Notes: generated from the letters alone by a model not told the origin. Shown: positions 56,116-64,000, counted from the stretch's first letter. The stretch is 64,000 nucleotides of DNA from Paenirhodobacter populi (GCF_004022215.1 NZ_SAUZ01000019.1:1-64000); one strand, 5' to 3'. Program-made: numbers and translations.

Positions 56116-57900
56116 TTAATTTCGTTTCATCCATGAAGACTGAAGAATTGGCGGCCTGACTTGCCCCGGAAGCGCGCCGACTGTCGCAAGATCGGATCGT
56201 CGCTGATCCGGGTTAATGTTCACCATCTGCCGGGCGGCGAAGGCGTAAACGGTGCAGTCCAGCGCCTCGGCGCGCTTGCCGGGGATGCGCTCGAAGTTCC
56301 GCACCGGCTGGCCTCGGGAATAGCGCACCACGGCGCGCTCCGACGCGACCTGTTCATACCATACGGCGGGCAGATCGGCTGAGAACCGCACGTGGCCCGC
56401 GCGCGGAAGGCGGGCGAAAAGCTGTATCTTCACCGTATCCACGCCGACAATCCAGAGCCGGGCGCCGGTCTTTGTCTTTGATCCGGCCCGTTCGATTACT
56501 GGCCTGTTTCCAGCTGCGCCCTTGATCGCAAAGATTTTTCGTGCGGTGCGGGGACGGCAGAAGGCCGTCACGGCGTTCATTGAGGTCCCGTCGCCCGCGT
56601 CGATCGCCGTGGCGTCGATCGCGATCTTGCCGCCAAGCGCATGCGGAAAGCGTTCGCGCAGGAGTATTTCCAATTCAGCCCATGTTTCATCGGCGTCGAA
56701 CGCGCCCCAGATCACCCTATGGGCGAGGATCAGCATGCCGCCCGCCTCGGTCCAGCCGACATAGGTCAACTCAAGCCGGTCGTGCTGCACGTCGCATCCC
56801 ACCGTCAGCGCCAGAACCTCGGCCGGAACCAATGTCAGCCCGAAGTCCTCGGCGCGCGCCGCCATGCCGCCTTCATCCAGTTCATCGCCCTCGGAGCGCC
56901 AGCCCTGCCCGAGGATCGTGTTGACGAAGGTTTGCAAGGTGGTCGGATCGTCCTTGGCCGACAGGAACTCGGTCGCCAGCTTGCCCCATGCGGCGTTCGC
57001 GTGAAGGCTGATCAGGGCGTTCATGCGGAAACCGGCGTGGCCCTGCACCTGCGGCGCCGTGGCGCGCCAGCGGCCTTCCTCGATCATCTGCGGCTTGTGG
57101 CGCTCCTCGATCTCCTCGGCGCAGTTCGGGCAGCGCCAGCACGCGGCCTCGGGTTGCCCCTCGGGCCATGTGATCTGATCCCAGGTGATTTCCTCGAAGA
57201 TCCCGCAGCAGGGGCACGGCACCTCAAATATGCGCTGATCGGATTGGGCATAGGCGCGCAGGACGTGGCTCGTCTCCTCATGCACCGGGGTCGAGCCGAG
57301 GACGATCTTGCGATCCGGGAAGGACAGGGTTCGGCGTTCGGCCAGCAGGATGGGCGAGCCTTCGGCGGTCGGGGCCATGCCATCCACCTCGTCCATCATC
57401 AGCATGCGGACATTGTGCCGGCGCAGGTTGCGCGGGGCCTTGGCAGCGACGACCTTGAGCGAGCCGCCGGGGAAGCGGCGCGACAGCAGCGTATTGCGGC
57501 CTGCCTCGTCCAGATCACCGGACAGGGCGCTGGCGACGGCGGGCGAGGCGCTGAAGATCGGCTCGATATCCGAAACCACATAGTCGCGGCAGTCGGATTC
57601 GGCGGGCAGCAGGCAGAGAATGGGCGCAGGATCGTTGGCAACGAAGCTCGCAATGGCCGAGGTCAACAGCGTGGTGAAGCCGACACGCACAGGCTTCACC
57701 AGCGTTACGCGCTCTATCAGCGGATCGCCGATCGCGTCGGCAATCTCGCGCTGGAACGGCCAGAGGCGCACCGGGCCGGGCTGGCTCGATACGCCCTCGG
57801 GCAGACAAACTTCGCGCTCTATCCAGTCGGAAAGGCGCAGACGCGGCGGCGGCATCAGGGCGCGCAGGGCCTCGGTCCGGATCTGGTCAATCGTCGGCAT
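56116..57900 (-). CDS. Terminase large subunit, lambda GpA family
   Basis: 594 residues. The ATPase shows the lambda-type Walker A variant VKPVRVGFTT near residue 70 and Walker B MLMMDEVDGM. A zinc-finger-like CPCCG...CWRCPNCAEEIEE follows near residue 250, and the nuclease end includes VGCDVQHDRLELTYVGW and DATAIDAGDGTSM. It cuts and pumps DNA into the capsid. ATG 57900 overlaps the small-subunit gene by 14 bp. The longer frame to 58089 has no homology. Confidence 0.95.
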   Translation of the reverse strand: MPTIDQIRTEALRALMPPPRLRLSDWIEREVCLPEGVSSQPGPVRLWPFQREIADAIGDPLIERVTLVKPVRVGFTTLLTSAIASFVANDPAPILCLLPAESDCRDYVVSDIEPIFSASPAVASALSGDLDEAGRNTLLSRRFPGGSLKVVAAKAPRNLRRHNVRMLMMDEVDGMAPTAEGSPILLAERRTLSFPDRKIVLGSTPVHEETSHVLRAYAQSDQRIFEVPCPCCGIFEEITWDQITWPEGQPEAACWRCPNCAEEIEERHKPQMIEEGRWRATAPQVQGHAGFRMNALISLHANAAWGKLATEFLSAKDDPTTLQTFVNTILGQGWRSEGDELDEGGMAARAEDFGLTLVPAEVLALTVGCDVQHDRLELTYVGWTEAGGMLILAHRVIWGAFDADETWAELEILLRERFPHALGGKIAIDATAIDAGDGTSMNAVTAFCRPRTARKIFAIKGAAGNRPVIERAGSKTKTGARLWIVGVDTVKIQLFARLPRAGHVRFSADLPAVWYEQVASERAVVRYSRGQPVRNFERIPGKRAEALDCTVYAFAARQMVNINPDQRRSDLATVGALPGQVRPPILQSSWMKRN

Positions 57901-58384
57901 GGGCAAGGTCCTCAAGAGCGGTGCGCAGTTCCCGGTCGATCGAGGCGACTTCGGAGGCATTGAGATGTGGCAAGGCGGAACGGATGCGGGATGGCACAGC
58001 GAGGACGCGGGATCGCACCTGTCGCAGCACCTCGGCCCATGCGCGGGTGACCTCCGAGGCGGAAACCATTTCGCCGCGAAGGGCCGCATTCTTCAATGCC
58101 TGGGCGTCGGCCTGTTCCTTGGCAAGGCGGGCGCGCTCCGCCGTCAGGCTTGCGGTATGTTCCTCGCCGCCCCGGCCCGAAGCAACACCCCGAAGATGCA
58201 TGACATAGGCAGAGATGGTCGCGCCGAGATCATAGGAATCATGGCCGAGGCGAACCGCAATGCCACGTTTCTTCAGGTCCGAAAGGGCGGCGGGAGATAT
58301 CGCTAAAAGTTCGCACATGTCAGGGCCGGAAATCCGGTGGGTGACCTCCCCGCCAAGCTCAAGTTCTGTTAATATTTTCAACAA
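57887..58384 (-). CDS. Terminase small subunit, Nu1-like
   Basis: 165 residues. Residues 18-60 (ISGPDMCELLAISPAALSDL, KKRGIAVRLGHDSYDL) form the winged helix that binds cos. The LRGVASGRGGEEHTASLTAE linker leads to a coiled-coil dimerisation helix and a GpA-binding tail. It selects the DNA to be packaged, so this element probably carries its own cos-type packaging specificity. Confidence 0.9.
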   Translation of the reverse strand: MLKILTELELGGEVTHRISGPDMCELLAISPAALSDLKKRGIAVRLGHDSYDLGATISAYVMHLRGVASGRGGEEHTASLTAERARLAKEQADAQALKNAALRGEMVSASEVTRAWAEVLRQVRSRVLAVPSRIRSALPHLNASEVASIDRELRTALEDLAHADD

Positions 58385-58478
58385 CTTGATTTAACCCCCT
58401 TACGGATTTCTGCATCGCCCGATATGCCGCGCCTCCGCGCCCCGCTACCATTTCAGTCGGGAAGGACCCGCCGGGCGC

Positions 58479-59135
58479 TCATCTCCACCGCGCCATGACC
58501 GCGCGAACCAGACGATCGCCGGCATCCCGCGTATCGCGAGCGAGGTCGATGCGCTTCTTCAGGCTGACTTGCGGCACAAGGAAGAATATGACCTCTGCCT
58601 TCTCGACAGTCTTCAACGCCTTGCGCCGTCTCCGCCGATCTGCCACGGCAGCGCCCTTCACGTTGATCCGCGCCTTGTCCAAGACCAGCCAGCTAGGCCC
58701 CGTGCGCCTCGGCACGAAACGGAGCTTGAGGCCCGTGCGCTTCTCCCAAAGCTGCGGCGTCATCCTCGCTCCGCGTGGGTTTCGGCCTGCCGCAGGGGTG
58801 GGGATCGCCAGGAACATGCCATGCTGCGATCGGATCAAGGCGCCCTTGTCAAAGGCATTTATCACATCGGCCGCACTGGCAGATTGCTTCCGGTTTGGCT
58901 GGGCATAGACCAGTGACGCCGCGGAAATGGAGTCGCCCTTATCCGGGAAATTGCGCTTGCGGATAGCCCGCGCTAGCCGATCGCCAAGACCCGCCGCAAC
59001 TATTTGTCCGCGCCACCGTTTCTGCACGTGCTCGGCGGTATCTTTCACACCGGCCGTAATCGCACGTTCCGCCAAGCGGATTTCGTCCTCCATGATCCCC
59101 GAAATGGAGGCGTCGAGCTCAAACTTGATCCGCAT
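58479..59135 (-). CDS. DUF6441-like, possible head-tail connector protein
   Basis: 218 residues. Resembles a phage family with KRWRGQIVAAGLGDRLARAI and HGMFLAIPTPAAGRNPRGAR and an overall HK97 gp10-like outline. Expected at the head-tail interface. Its place upstream of the terminase genes is unusual for such a protein. Start ATG 59135; another ATG upstream (59150s) is in frame. Confidence 0.6.
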   Translation of the reverse strand: MRIKFELDASISGIMEDEIRLAERAITAGVKDTAEHVQKRWRGQIVAAGLGDRLARAIRKRNFPDKGDSISAASLVYAQPNRKQSASAADVINAFDKGALIRSQHGMFLAIPTPAAGRNPRGARMTPQLWEKRTGLKLRFVPRRTGPSWLVLDKARINVKGAAVADRRRRRKALKTVEKAEVIFFLVPQVSLKKRIDLARDTRDAGDRLVRAVMARWR

Positions 59136-59379
59136 ATCTGTCCCCGATCTCATTTTCACTCGGGCGCAATGCCTCGGCAGCATCCATCAGCCGGTCAGCT
59201 GCGGCGGTGCTGGCGGAAGCGTGGTCGAGGTCGGTCAGTGCGGCGGGTTCGCTGGCTGCGTTCCTTGCCCTCTCGATATGCGCTTCGCTTTCAGCAATGC
59301 GCATTTCCGCTTGGGAAATGGCGGCGTCAAATGCCGCGTCCGAGGCTTTTTTCCAGCTTTTCTGTGCATCATTGCTCAT
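59119..59379 (-). CDS. Hypothetical coiled-coil protein (86 aa)
   Basis: MSNDAQKSWKKASDAAFDAA begins it, then an Ala/Glu-rich helix (SQAEMRIAESEAHIERARNA). Acidic and predicted almost entirely helical. Overlaps the DUF6441 gene by 17 bp. Could be a scaffold-like or size-determination factor, but nothing in the sequence proves it. Confidence 0.6.
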   Translation of the reverse strand: MSNDAQKSWKKASDAAFDAAISQAEMRIAESEAHIERARNAASEPAALTDLDHASASTAAADRLMDAAEALRPSENEIGDRYADQV

Positions 59380-59806
59380 ATCGAGTCCTATCCTATGTTG
59401 CGCCCCATCCGAATGGTGAGGGTCTGAGCGAAGGTCAGAAAGCGGGTTAAGCAGCGGGGTTGAAAACCCGCCTCCCGCCCTGACCTTCACGATCTTGCCT
59501 GCTCATCCGAACGGAGCCGGGCCGTCGCTTAGGCCAGACCTGCCTTTCCCTCGGCATGGTCCGCTCTCCCATGTTCGCTGGCGTGAGGGGGCCAGCGGGG
59601 CCTTGGGGCTTGGAGAGACCGGCATTGCCGGAATAGCTGCCCCTGCGGATTTTCACCGCGCCGACAGGGCTATCGCCCTGACTGCTCGCGCCTTGGCCCG
59701 TTCCATCGGTTGCGCTTTAGGCTTGGCGGCCCATGTAACCCGTGAACCCCACCGCCAGCCGATGCGACGCCCGCGCGCCGCAAGTTACTTGCACCCGTTC
59801 AGCGGA
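59380..59806. other. 427-bp gap with nested inverted repeats; candidate packaging or control site
   Basis: No convincing gene. It holds a nested repeat (GAAGGTCAG 59430-59438 with CTGACCTTC 59480-59488, and GCGGGTT 59442-59448 with AACCCGC 59465-59471) and a smaller hairpin CAGGGC-TATC-GCCCTG (59665-59680). A possible small open frame on the minus strand (59447-59656) is rich in R, P and G and not protein-like. Confidence 0.5.
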
Positions 59807-60046
59807 TCATGGCGTGTCCTCCGGGTCGATCGGGGACCATTCCTCGGCATCGCCGCCGCCCATCTCGGCCAGGGCGGCGCGCATCAGGAACTCTTGCTTG
59901 GGGGTCGGCATCCAGCCGGGGCGCTTACCCTGGCGAGCGATCGAGCATGCGAACTTCCGGCTCCATGCATCGCCCTCGGCCATCGCTCGCCTGACCACGG
60001 CCGGCCATTGCAAGGTGAGAATTTGATCGACCTCGACTTCGGTCAT
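59807..60046 (-). CDS. Hypothetical protein (79 aa) of the element
   Basis: MTEVEVDQILTLQWPAVVRR is the start, then AMAEGDAWSRKFACSIARQG and a C-terminal acidic tail. ATG 60046 overlaps the preceding gene by 4 bp. No family recognised. Confidence 0.6.
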   Translation of the reverse strand: MTEVEVDQILTLQWPAVVRRAMAEGDAWSRKFACSIARQGKRPGWMPTPKQEFLMRAALAEMGGGDAEEWSPIDPEDTP

Positions 60047-60408
60047 ATCGCGACCGAGCCAATATAATGAAAGAACCGCGCCTGATCTGCCGGGGCCATG
60101 GCCTCGAAAGCGGCAAGGGCATAAGCCTTGAGTTCTTCCGCGCTCGCCCACTGTGACCAATTCCGCGCATCATGCATTCCACCGAGGAATGCGGGCAGTG
60201 GATCGCCGGCCGCACCGATAACCGCGGCGGCGATACTTGTGGCCTCGCCGTGGTCAAGGGTCGCGAGGACGACAGCCGCCAGCGCGGCGCGTTCGCCCGC
60301 GCTCAGTCGTGCCGCAGCGATAAGGCCGAAGGCTTGCCATGCCTCAGATGTGCCCAGAATAAGGCTGTAGCCCAGCATCCGCGACATGCGCTTGTGTCGG
60401 GGGGCCAT
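60043..60408 (-). CDS. Hypothetical protein (121 aa) of the element
   Basis: MAPRHKRMSRMLGYSLILGT starts it; helical throughout (LSAGERAALAAVVLATLDHG, ADQARFFHYIGSV at the end). Coupled to the 79-residue gene by an ATGA overlap. The open frame continues upstream through the attachment site, which is accidental. No family recognised; the pair is at the attR end, where satellites often carry accessory (e.g. interference) genes. Confidence 0.6.
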   Translation of the reverse strand: MAPRHKRMSRMLGYSLILGTSEAWQAFGLIAAARLSAGERAALAAVVLATLDHGEATSIAAAVIGAAGDPLPAFLGGMHDARNWSQWASAEELKAYALAAFEAMAPADQARFFHYIGSVAI

Positions 60409-60543
60409 CGCGCGGGAAATGATGTTGCCCGATTTCCGGCGGCTGGTTTCGGTTTGCAGGCTATTTATAACCTGTTGATCCGAAAGCCCTTTGCTTTTCG
60501 TCGGTTTGCAGGAAATCCCTTGTTTTTCAATATCCTCGCAAAA

Positions 60544-60591
60544 ATTGTGGATCTGGGGGTCTCCCGTTCGAACCGGGAAGGCGGTACCACT
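60544..60591. other. attR core (tRNA-His 3' fragment)
   Basis: Second copy of the 48-bp core. Lacks the 5' half of the tRNA, so it is not a functional gene. Confidence 0.95.
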
Positions 60592-60729
60592 CTCCTGAAA
60601 CATGAGTTCACACCCTTATGGGTGTGCGGGTCGCGATCCGCGCCCGTTCGCGCGATCTTCCCCGGGATCTTCGGGTATTGTCGCGCCCGCTCGATGGAAT
60701 GCCTCAACCCCTCCGAGCCCCCGCTTTCC

Positions 60730-60798
60730 CTTCATTCTTCCATAAATATCCCGGGGGTGAATTTGCGCGTCAGCGCAAAGAGGGGGCTGGCCCCCTGC
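60730..60798 (-). repeat. Dispersed intergenic repeat, copy 11
   Basis: CATAAATATCCCGGGGGTGA, variable hairpin TTTGCGC-GTCA-GCGCAAA, then AGGGGGCTGGCCCCCT. Lies between attR and tRNA-Lys. The region 60592-60930 contains no gene otherwise. Confidence 0.85.
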
Positions 60799-60930
60799 CT
60801 CCCCTCCACCCGCGCGTCGATCCGGAGTCTGGAACGCCCCTTCAGCCGCTGCCAGCCGAATCCTCCGTCCCCCATGCGGAACGACTCGAAGCCGCCTCGG
60901 CGGCGAACATTTCCTGAATTTTGGAGAATT

Positions 60931-61005
<75 letters not shown>

Positions 61006-61095
61006 GACGCCCTTTTGTCAAAACTCGTTCCGGGTTGCAAGGGGCTGTCACAAGTTTTTCAGGAATCTTCTCGAACGGCCCTCCACAAACGAAAA

Positions 61096-61125
61096 GTGCC
61101 CACCCCGAGGGGTGAGCACCGATTT
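61096..61125 (-). terminator. Intrinsic terminator after the BI-1 gene
   Basis: GTGCTCACCCC-TCGG-GGTGGGCAC on the minus strand, followed by TTTTC; 28 bp beyond the stop. Confidence 0.8.
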
Positions 61126-61147
61126 CGTCGAATTGTCCGGACGTCGC

Positions 61148-61870
61148 TTAGCCGCGGCGGTCGCCCATGAACTGCAGCAGGAACATGAACAGGTTCAGGA
61201 AGTCCAGATACAGTTGCAGCGCGCCAAGGATCGCGGCCTTGCCGATGAAGTCATGCTCGGTCGCGGCGAGTTGCAGGTAGGTGTTCTTGATGTTCTGCGT
61301 ATCGTAGGCGGTCAGGCCCGCGAACAGCAGCACGCCGATCACCGAGATCGCGAATTGCAGCGCCGAGGAGGCGATAAAGATGTTTAGGATCGAGGCGACG
61401 ATCAGGCCGATCAGGCCCATCATCAGGAACGAACCCACCGGGCTCAGGTCGCGCTTGGTCGTGTAGCCGTAAAGCGACAGGCCGGCAAAGGCGATCGCGG
61501 TGACAAGGAAGGTCTGCGCGATGGAAATGCCGGTATAGGCGGCGAAAATGAAACTGATCGACAGGCCCATCAGGGCGGAATAGCCGAGGAAGACCATCTG
61601 CGCCGTCGCCGTCGACATGCGATTGATCATCGCGCTGAAGGCGAACACCACCGCGAGCGGCGCCAGCATGACGACCCATTTCAGGCCCGATCCCCAGATC
61701 GCCGCGATCAGCTGCGGGTTCGACCCCACGCCATAGGCCACCACGCCGGTGATCAGCATGGCCACGGACATCAGCCCGTAGACCTTGTTCATATGTGCCC
61801 GCAGACCCTCATCGATCTGCGTCGCGCGCGTTGTCGCGGAGCTGGCGCGCATCGTGTTGAAATCAGGCAT
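61148..61870 (-). CDS. Bax inhibitor-1/YccA family membrane protein
   Basis: 240 residues with seven membrane segments, from VYGLMSVAMLITGVVAYGVG to LYLDFLNLFMFLLQFMG. The C-terminal LQLYLDFLNLF motif is the family hallmark. Members modulate membrane protease FtsH or act as calcium leak channels. ATG 61870 chosen; the upstream frame extension has no similarity. Monocistronic, with its own terminator. Confidence 0.93.
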   Translation of the reverse strand: MPDFNTMRASSATTRATQIDEGLRAHMNKVYGLMSVAMLITGVVAYGVGSNPQLIAAIWGSGLKWVVMLAPLAVVFAFSAMINRMSTATAQMVFLGYSALMGLSISFIFAAYTGISIAQTFLVTAIAFAGLSLYGYTTKRDLSPVGSFLMMGLIGLIVASILNIFIASSALQFAISVIGVLLFAGLTAYDTQNIKNTYLQLAATEHDFIGKAAILGALQLYLDFLNLFMFLLQFMGDRRG

Positions 61871-62468
61871 CCTTATCTCCCTCGGGCCATGTGCGGCGCG
61901 GATCGCCGCTCTTTCCGCCATGATATCGGGAAAGCAGGGGGTGATTTCAAGCATGGCATGGGCGGGAATCTGCGTAAAATCGCCGCGATCACCCAAAAAA
62001 CGGCGGTCTGCCGTGTTTGGCTGCACAGATGTGTGGGCGGTGGCGGGCCTGCGAATCAGTCGGGCCTTCGTTCATGGGGCGATTCCGGTGCCCGGCGGCC
62101 CGCTTTGCATGCCGGATGGGCGCGATCCCGGGCGTTTTCATCACCGGGCCGGCCGCCACGTCCTTACCCCGGGGAAAACGGCGGGCAGGGGCGGCGGATT
62201 CTACACCCCATGCGTGTAAAATATCGGTTTTGAAGCACATTCGCAAAGACAGGCCCCGGCGGGCGGGTGGGAGCGGGCGCTCCTCCGGGGCGCCGATTCG
62301 CCTTTCGGCGGGGCGTGCGCCTTCCTCATTCGCGGATTTCCCCCCACGGAAACGGCGTATTTTTGCCGACGACCGACGATCCCTTCGTTCATGCAATGGC
62401 AAAGCTGTGTTACGCTGCCCTACGTATTTTGAATTGGTTGCCAGTATTTCGTGTTTAGGAAGGTGCAG
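61871..62468. other. 598-bp intergenic region, no gene recognised
   Basis: Divergent control region between the BI-1 gene and the XRE regulator. Open frames here have no protein-like composition. Several GC-rich inverted stretches (GGGCGCTCC, GCGCCC near 62272-62296) could form RNA structure, but none matches an RNA family I know. Confidence 0.45.
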
Positions 62469-62831
62469 ATGGTACATCCCGTTGACGCTCATGTGGGCAA
62501 GCGCATCCGGCATCGCCGCTGGATGACCGGCGTAACCCAGCAACAACTTGCCGATCGTGTCGGCATCAAATTCCAGCAGATCCAGAAGTATGAAACCGGC
62601 ATGAACCGGGTTTCCGCGTCCCGCCTGTGGGACATCGCGCATGCGCTTGGCGTGACCGTGTCCTTCTTCTTCGAGGGGTTCAACGAGGAAAACACCCATA
62701 GGGCGAATCTTTCGCGCGAGCTGGTCGGAGACAGCGAGGCTCTGGCGCTGGTGCGGTCCTATTACGCGATCCCCGCGCCGCAGCGCAGGCGGTTGTTCGA
62801 GCTGGCGAAGGTCCTGTCCGACGCGGCATGA
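62469..62831 (+). CDS. XRE-family helix-turn-helix regulator
   Basis: 120 residues. The HTH spans residues 10-65: VGKRIRHRRWMTGVTQQQLA, then GIKFQQIQKYETGMNRVSAS and HALGVTVSFFFEG. The C-terminal part (SRELVGDSEALALVRSYYAI) is a conserved tail in rhodobacterial and rhizobial relatives, some of which affect symbiosis or surface properties. ATG 62469 has AGGAAGG 7 bp upstream. Not part of the integrated element. Confidence 0.9.
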   Translation: MVHPVDAHVGKRIRHRRWMTGVTQQQLADRVGIKFQQIQKYETGMNRVSASRLWDIAHALGVTVSFFFEGFNEENTHRANLSRELVGDSEALALVRSYYAIPAPQRRRLFELAKVLSDAA

Positions 62832-62921
62832 CTTGGGCGGAGCCCTGCCTCTGGCCGATGCAGCCTTGACCGGGGCATCGGGCAGGGGCTACCGCTTTCG
62901 GGACTGACCCGGAGGCAAGGC

Positions 62922-63743
62922 ATGACCGTTTCCATCTCTCCCGCCGAACGCGAGGCGCTGATCGCTCTCGCCCAGGAGCTGGCCGATACGGCGCGGGTGG
63001 AAACCCTGCGCCATTTCCGCACCGCGGGCGGCCCGGAAACCAGCAACAAGCTGGCGGGCGGGTTCGACCCGGTGACCGTCGCGGATCGCGGCGCGGAAAA
63101 GGCGATGCGCGACCTGCTGGCAGAACGGCGCCCGCAGGATGGCATCTTCGGCGAGGAATATGGCGTGAAGCGCGGGGAAAGTGGCCTGACCTGGGTGCTG
63201 GACCCGATCGACGGCACGCGCGGCTACATGTCCGGCACGCCGACCTGGGGTGTGCTGATCTCCTTGTCCGAGGAACTGGCCGATGGCCCCGGCCGGCCGC
63301 TGATGGGTCTCGTCGATCAGCCCTATGTCGGAGAAAGGTTCCTTGGCGGCTTCGGCCGGTCCGAACTGTCCGGCCCACGCGGGGTGATGCCGCTGAGGGC
63401 CCGGCCGGCGCGGCCATTGTCCGAGGCGGTGCTGTTTTCCACCTTCCCCGAGGTCGGCACGGCCGAGGAGGGCGCGGCCTTCGCCCGGCTCTCGAAACAG
63501 GTGCGGCTGACGCGCTACGGGATGGATTGCTACGCCTATGCGCTGATCGCGGCGGGGCAGATCGACCTTGTGGTCGAGGCCGGCCTGCATCCCTATGACG
63601 TGGGCGGCCCGATCGCGGTGATCGAGGCGGCGGGCGGTATCGTCACCGACTGGACCGGTGGTCCCGCCTGGCGCGGTGGCCGGGTACTTGCCGCCGCCAA
63701 CCACGAGATCCACGCCGAGGCGATGAAGGTTCTGAACGGCTGA
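62922..63743 (+). CDS. hisN: Inositol monophosphatase family, histidinol-phosphatase type
   Basis: 273 residues. Metal-binding motifs are GEEYG (residues 72-76), DPIDGTRGYMSG (about 88-99) and the C-terminal YDVGGPIAVIEAAGG. FDPVTVADRGAEKAM near residue 45 is also conserved. GTRGYMSG and FDPVT favour the HisN branch that dephosphorylates histidinol phosphate, rather than true inositol monophosphatase. Monocistronic, followed by repeat copy 12. Confidence 0.85.
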   Translation: MTVSISPAEREALIALAQELADTARVETLRHFRTAGGPETSNKLAGGFDPVTVADRGAEKAMRDLLAERRPQDGIFGEEYGVKRGESGLTWVLDPIDGTRGYMSGTPTWGVLISLSEELADGPGRPLMGLVDQPYVGERFLGGFGRSELSGPRGVMPLRARPARPLSEAVLFSTFPEVGTAEEGAAFARLSKQVRLTRYGMDCYAYALIAAGQIDLVVEAGLHPYDVGGPIAVIEAAGGIVTDWTGGPAWRGGRVLAAANHEIHAEAMKVLNG

Positions 63744-63780
63744 GCCTGATTTCCGGGCGGAAGCTTTGGGCGGATAGCGG

Positions 63781-63845
63781 GCAGGGGGCCAGCCCCCTCG
63801 CGCGTTCCGCGCTCACCCCCGGGATATTTTCGGAAGGATGAATGG
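63781..63845 (+). repeat. Dispersed intergenic repeat, copy 12
   Basis: AGGGGGCCAGCCCCCT, variable hairpin GCGCG-TTC-CGCGC, then CACCCCCGGGATATTTTCGG and AAGGATGAA. Lies after hisN, GC hairpin first. Confidence 0.85.
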
Positions 63846-63890
63846 GAAAGGGGCGCGCGCGGTTTGGGCGCATCTCAGGGGAGGCCGGAG

Positions 63891-64000
63891 ATGCCGGAAA
63901 TACTGATTCGCGGGGCCGGGGTGGTCGTGACCATGGACGGGGCACGGCGCGAGCTTGCCGGGGCGGATGTGCTGATCCGTGACGGGCGGATCGCCGGGGT
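63891..64000 (+). CDS. Amidohydrolase (cytosine/guanine deaminase-like), N-terminal part
   Basis: First 36 residues, cut by the window end. MPEILIRGAGVVVTMDGARR and ADVLIRDGRIAGV are the N-terminal beta-sandwich pattern of the amidohydrolase family that includes guanine, 8-oxoguanine and hydroxyatrazine deaminases. GGGGAGG lies 9 bp upstream. The metal site is outside the window. Confidence 0.75.
   Translation, partial: MPEILIRGAGVVVTMDGARRELAGADVLIRDGRIAG

Larger units (their letters stand above)
48888..60591. mobile_element. 11.7-kb integrated element with capsid and packaging genes only (satellite-like)
   Basis: Bounded by a perfect 48-bp direct repeat (48888-48935 and 60544-60591) that equals the 3' part of tRNA-His plus two bases. 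Next to the left copy is a tyrosine integrase. Inside are a small regulatory module, DUF2190 and gpW-like proteins, a protease-capsid fusion, portal, both lambda-type terminase subunits, a DUF6441 protein and unknown small genes. There is no tail tape-measure, tail fibre, holin/lysin, primase or helicase. The compact overlapping layout and intact frames argue against random decay. Best described as a candidate capsid-forming phage satellite. Confidence 0.85.

Noticed and set aside
51114-58384. Gene transfer agent cluster of the Rhodobacter type
   Set aside because: Those clusters lack an integrase and att repeats, include tail genes and are not inserted in tRNA-His; the terminase here is lambda-like with Nu1.
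59447-59656. A 69-residue minus-strand frame within the element
   Set aside because: Low-complexity R/P/G-rich content and overlap with inverted repeats argue for a site rather than a gene.
48888-60591. Intact temperate prophage
   Set aside because: Only 11.7 kb, with no recognisable tail, lysis or replication genes.
60544-60591. A second tRNA-His gene
   Set aside because: Only the 3' 46 nt of the tRNA are present; it is the attR copy.
62451-62831. XRE regulator as part of the integrated element
   Set aside because: It lies outside attR, beyond tRNA-Lys and the BI-1 gene, and resembles chromosomal regulators conserved in the family.

Overview
The window is high-GC DNA from an alphaproteobacterium, almost certainly a member of the Rhodobacteraceae (Paracoccus/Rhodobacter relatives). 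The clearest marker is a circularly permuted two-piece tmRNA gene whose tag reads ANDNRAPVALAA, the tag I recall from Rhodobacter. A fused YlxR/L7Ae protein between nusA and infB, a tRNA-His with encoded CCA, A73 and no G at -1, and a GC-rich dispersed intergenic repeat (12 copies here) fit this group.

Layout. 1-7 kb: the end of an unknown gene, then a tight five-gene operon for a peptide/opine-type ABC importer (binding protein, two permeases, double ATPase) ending in a flavin-dependent (LLM) monooxygenase. 7.3-9.6 kb: a BisC-type molybdopterin sulfoxide reductase. 9.7-17 kb: a hydroxyproline catabolic locus with a GntR regulator, deaminase, epimerase, FAD dehydrogenase and aconitase-X dehydratase. 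Three of its genes (trans-3-hydroxyproline dehydratase, transporter ATPase, transporter permease) are damaged by deletions. 17.2-22.6 kb: rimP-nusA-ylxR-infB. 22.7-38.8 kb: housekeeping genes (terC, pip, ubiG, mog, argG, ilvA, an Hpt protein and a PP2C response regulator, hslO, two Nudix hydrolases, cca, an ABC exporter, an RNA methyltransferase, an L,D-transpeptidase). 38.8-48.7 kb: tmRNA, ybaK and small conserved genes, DUF3422, pntBA, moaA, uspA and a second FAD oxidoreductase.

48.9-60.6 kb: an 11.7-kb integrated element in the 3' end of tRNA-His, bounded by a 48-bp perfect direct repeat. It carries a tyrosine integrase, Arc-type repressors with operator palindromes, both terminase subunits, portal, a fused prohead protease-major capsid protein, a gpW-like connector, a DUF2190 cement protein and several unknown small genes. 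No tail, lysis or replication gene is recognisable, so it looks like a capsid-forming phage satellite rather than a complete or randomly decayed prophage. This is the most interesting part of the window.

60.9-64 kb: tRNA-Lys, a Bax-inhibitor-1 membrane protein, a conserved XRE regulator, a HisN-type phosphatase and the start of an amidohydrolase. Many adjacent genes overlap by 4 bp (ATGA) or 1 bp (TGATG), which implies translational coupling.
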